Made by a program: the position numbers and the translations under genes | In this document: positions 5,026 through 6,514 of the stretch, piece after piece | Position numbering within the stretch: position 1 is the first letter of the stretch | How the letters are laid out: every line of letters begins with the position of its first letter | NCBI GenBank assembly: GCA_012837565.1 | Contig: DUQY01000255.1 | Span: 1 to 6,514 of the forward strand | Length of the DNA: 6,514 bases | Source of the DNA: Bacteroidales bacterium | GTDB taxonomy: Bacteria; Bacteroidota; Bacteroidia; Bacteroidales; P3 | Direction of reading: 5' to 3' | Notes under the pieces: generated by a model | What the model was told of the DNA's origin: nothing | What the model saw: the letters and a program-made list of their open reading frames with translations, nothing else | Databases searched by the model: none

Positions 5026-6514
5026 TTAGATATCCCAGCAAGTACATAGGTTTCTGTCTCCGAAAGCGTCATCTACCTTGCTACAAGATGGCCAGTATTT
5101 GTCATCATGTGGTTGTGGGAATGCTGCCTCTTGACGTGTATATGGTTTATCCCAACTGTCTGCACAAACAATTTGCATTGTATGTGGTGCATTTAAGATA
5201 ATATTGTTTTTTCTATCTGCTTTACCGTCTTCAATTTCTTTAATTTCTTTTCTGATTTGAATAAGGGCATTGCATAAACGATCCATTTCTTCTAAGGATT
5301 CTGATTCTGTTGGTTCAATCATTAGGGTTCCATGAACAGGGAAAGCAACTGTTGGAGCATGGAAGCCATAGTCCATTAGTCGTTTTGCAACATCACCACA
5401 TTGAATTCCACTTGAAAGACTAAATGGGTTACAATCTATAATTAGTTCGTGAGCAACCATACCTTTTTTCCCTGTGTAAAGGATATCATATGAAGAGCCT
5501 AAACGTTCTTTCATATAGTTTGCATTAAGGATAGCATAACGAGTTGCGTCGGTTAGTCCTTCAACACCAAGAAGCTTTAAGTAACCGTAAGTTATTAGTA
5601 ATAGCATTGGGCTTCCGTAAGGTGAGCCAGCAACAGGTGAACCATGCTTTCCGCCAGTTTCAACCTCAGAGTGGTTTGGCAGGTAATCAGCCAGTTGTGC
5701 TGTTACTCCAATTGGGCCAACTCCAGGACCACCACCGCCATGAGGCATTGCAAAGGTCTTATGTAGGTTAAGGTGGCAAACATCTGCTCCCATATATCCA
5801 GGAGAGGTTAAGCCAACTTGTGCATTCATATTAGCACCATCCATATATACTAAACCGCCATTATCATGTATAATTTTAATAATTTCTAATATTCCTTCTT
5901 CAAATACTCCGTGAGTTGAAGGGTAGGTAATCATTAGAGAGGATAGTTTTTCTTTATGTAGGATTGCTTTTGCTCTAAGGTCTTCAATATCTACTTCACC
6001 TTCCTTAGTTGATTTTACAATAACAATATCAAGTCCTGCCATTGCTGCTGATGCTGGATTGGTTCCGTGAGCTGATGCTGGTATTAAACAAATTGTTCTA
6101 TCTGCTTGTCCGTTTGCTCTTTGGTAGTCACGAATTGTTGTAAGTCCTGCATATTCTCCTGCTGCACCTGAGTTTGGTTGGAAGCTTGTTTTTGCAAATC
6201 CTGTTACTTCAGAAATAATCCTATCCATATTATCTATTACTTCCAAATAGCCCTGAGCTTGGTCTTTTGGCACAAATGGATGTATGTTTCCAAACTCTAT
6301 CCATGTGAAAGGAATCATTTCTGCTGCTGCATTTAATTTCATAGTACAGCTTCCTAGAGGTATCATTGCCCTATTTAGAGATAGATCCTTTATTTCCATC
6401 TTCTTTAAGTAGCGCATCATCTCTGTTTCGCTATGATACCTTGAAAAGATCTCTTGGGTAAGGATATCTGTCTTGCGAGCTAGGGAGCTTGGAATAATTC
6501 CCTCTGAGCTTTCT
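5026..6514 (-). CDS. gcvP: Glycine dehydrogenase (decarboxylating), P-protein of the glycine cleavage system, C-terminal half
   Basis: The gene runs in from the right edge and ends at TAA 5026-5028; 495 residues are visible, about half of the roughly 950-residue single-chain enzyme. The P-protein is PLP-dependent. It decarboxylates glycine and passes the aminomethyl group to the lipoyl arm of the H-protein in the cytoplasm. Seen in order: YHSETEMMRYLKK; MIPLGSCTMKLNAAAEM; HPFVPKDQAQGY; QPNSGAAGEYAGL; LIPASAHGTNPASAAMAG; MITYPSTHGVFEE; YMDGANMNAQVGL; and LNLHKTFAMPHGGGGPG, whose lysine (codon 5758-5760, visible residue 252) is the expected PLP Schiff-base residue. FHAPTVAFPVHGTLMIEPTESES, APHTMQIV and the final GDRNLCTC follow. 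The Met codon at 6420 is internal: the frame continues upstream with conserved IIPSSLARKTDILTQEIFSRYHSETE, typical of the single-chain form. An intrinsic terminator follows, and no other gcv gene is in the window. No frameshift or lost key residue is visible. Confidence 0.96.
   Translation of the reverse strand, partial: ESSEGIIPSSLARKTDILTQEIFSRYHSETEMMRYLKKMEIKDLSLNRAMIPLGSCTMKLNAAAEMIPFTWIEFGNIHPFVPKDQAQGYLEVIDNMDRIISEVTGFAKTSFQPNSGAAGEYAGLTTIRDYQRANGQADRTICLIPASAHGTNPASAAMAGLDIVIVKSTKEGEVDIEDLRAKAILHKEKLSSLMITYPSTHGVFEEGILEIIKIIHDNGGLVYMDGANMNAQVGLTSPGYMGADVCHLNLHKTFAMPHGGGGPGVGPIGVTAQLADYLPNHSEVETGGKHGSPVAGSPYGSPMLLLITYGYLKLLGVEGLTDATRYAILNANYMKERLGSSYDILYTGKKGMVAHELIIDCNPFSLSSGIQCGDVAKRLMDYGFHAPTVAFPVHGTLMIEPTESESLEEMDRLCNALIQIRKEIKEIEDGKADRKNNIILNAPHTMQIVCADSWDKPYTRQEAAFPQPHDDKYWPSCSKVDDAFGDRNLCTCWDI

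Noticed and set aside
5544..5771. 75-residue plus-strand open frame
   Set aside because: It is antisense to the best conserved part of gcvP, including the PLP lysine, so it is a by-product of that gene's codons.
6418..6420. Start codon of a split GcvP subunit 2 gene
   Set aside because: The frame is open for 31 codons further to the window edge and encodes conserved P-protein sequence (IIPSSLARK, YHSETE), so this Met is internal.

Overview
The window looks like chromosomal DNA of an AT-rich member of the Bacteroidota, most likely Bacteroidales or a close relative. The evidence is a divergent 130-residue HU-like protein of the type common in that phylum, a Bacteroidetes-style RecB/AddA-like helicase-nuclease, promoter boxes matching the phylum's TAnnTTTG -7 element, and no purine-rich Shine-Dalgarno sequence before the three visible start codons. 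The genus cannot be fixed from this window.

All four recognised genes lie on the minus strand, so transcription runs from high to low coordinates. From the right edge: the C-terminal half of the glycine cleavage P-protein gcvP (5026-6514, 5' end outside the window), closed by a strong intrinsic terminator (4963-4995); a family 9 glycosyltransferase of the heptosyltransferase type (3872-4870), whose promoter box is so close to the ATG that the mRNA may be leaderless; a 373-bp gene-free interval (3499-3871); an HU-like DNA-binding protein (3106-3498); and a 1024-codon open frame (1-3072) for a UvrD-type helicase with the beginning of a RecB-family nuclease domain, cut by the left edge.

The genes do not form one pathway. 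They cover one-carbon/glycine metabolism, cell-envelope glycan assembly, nucleoid architecture and recombinational repair. The HU-like gene and the helicase may be co-transcribed because no terminator lies in the 33 bp between them, but the helicase also appears to have its own promoter.

The most unusual element is a phased repeat array in the interval between the glycosyltransferase and the HU-like gene. Four 16-18 bp palindromes sit at an exact 22-bp period (3665-3749). They pass without a break into four degenerate units starting AGNAATTT at an exact 21-bp period (3747-3830). The palindromic part also has an overall dyad centred on its midpoint. I cannot assign it a function. A dispersed intergenic repeat family is the conservative reading, and a multi-site protein-binding array upstream of the HU-like gene is the more interesting one. 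I see no clear new multi-gene system here.
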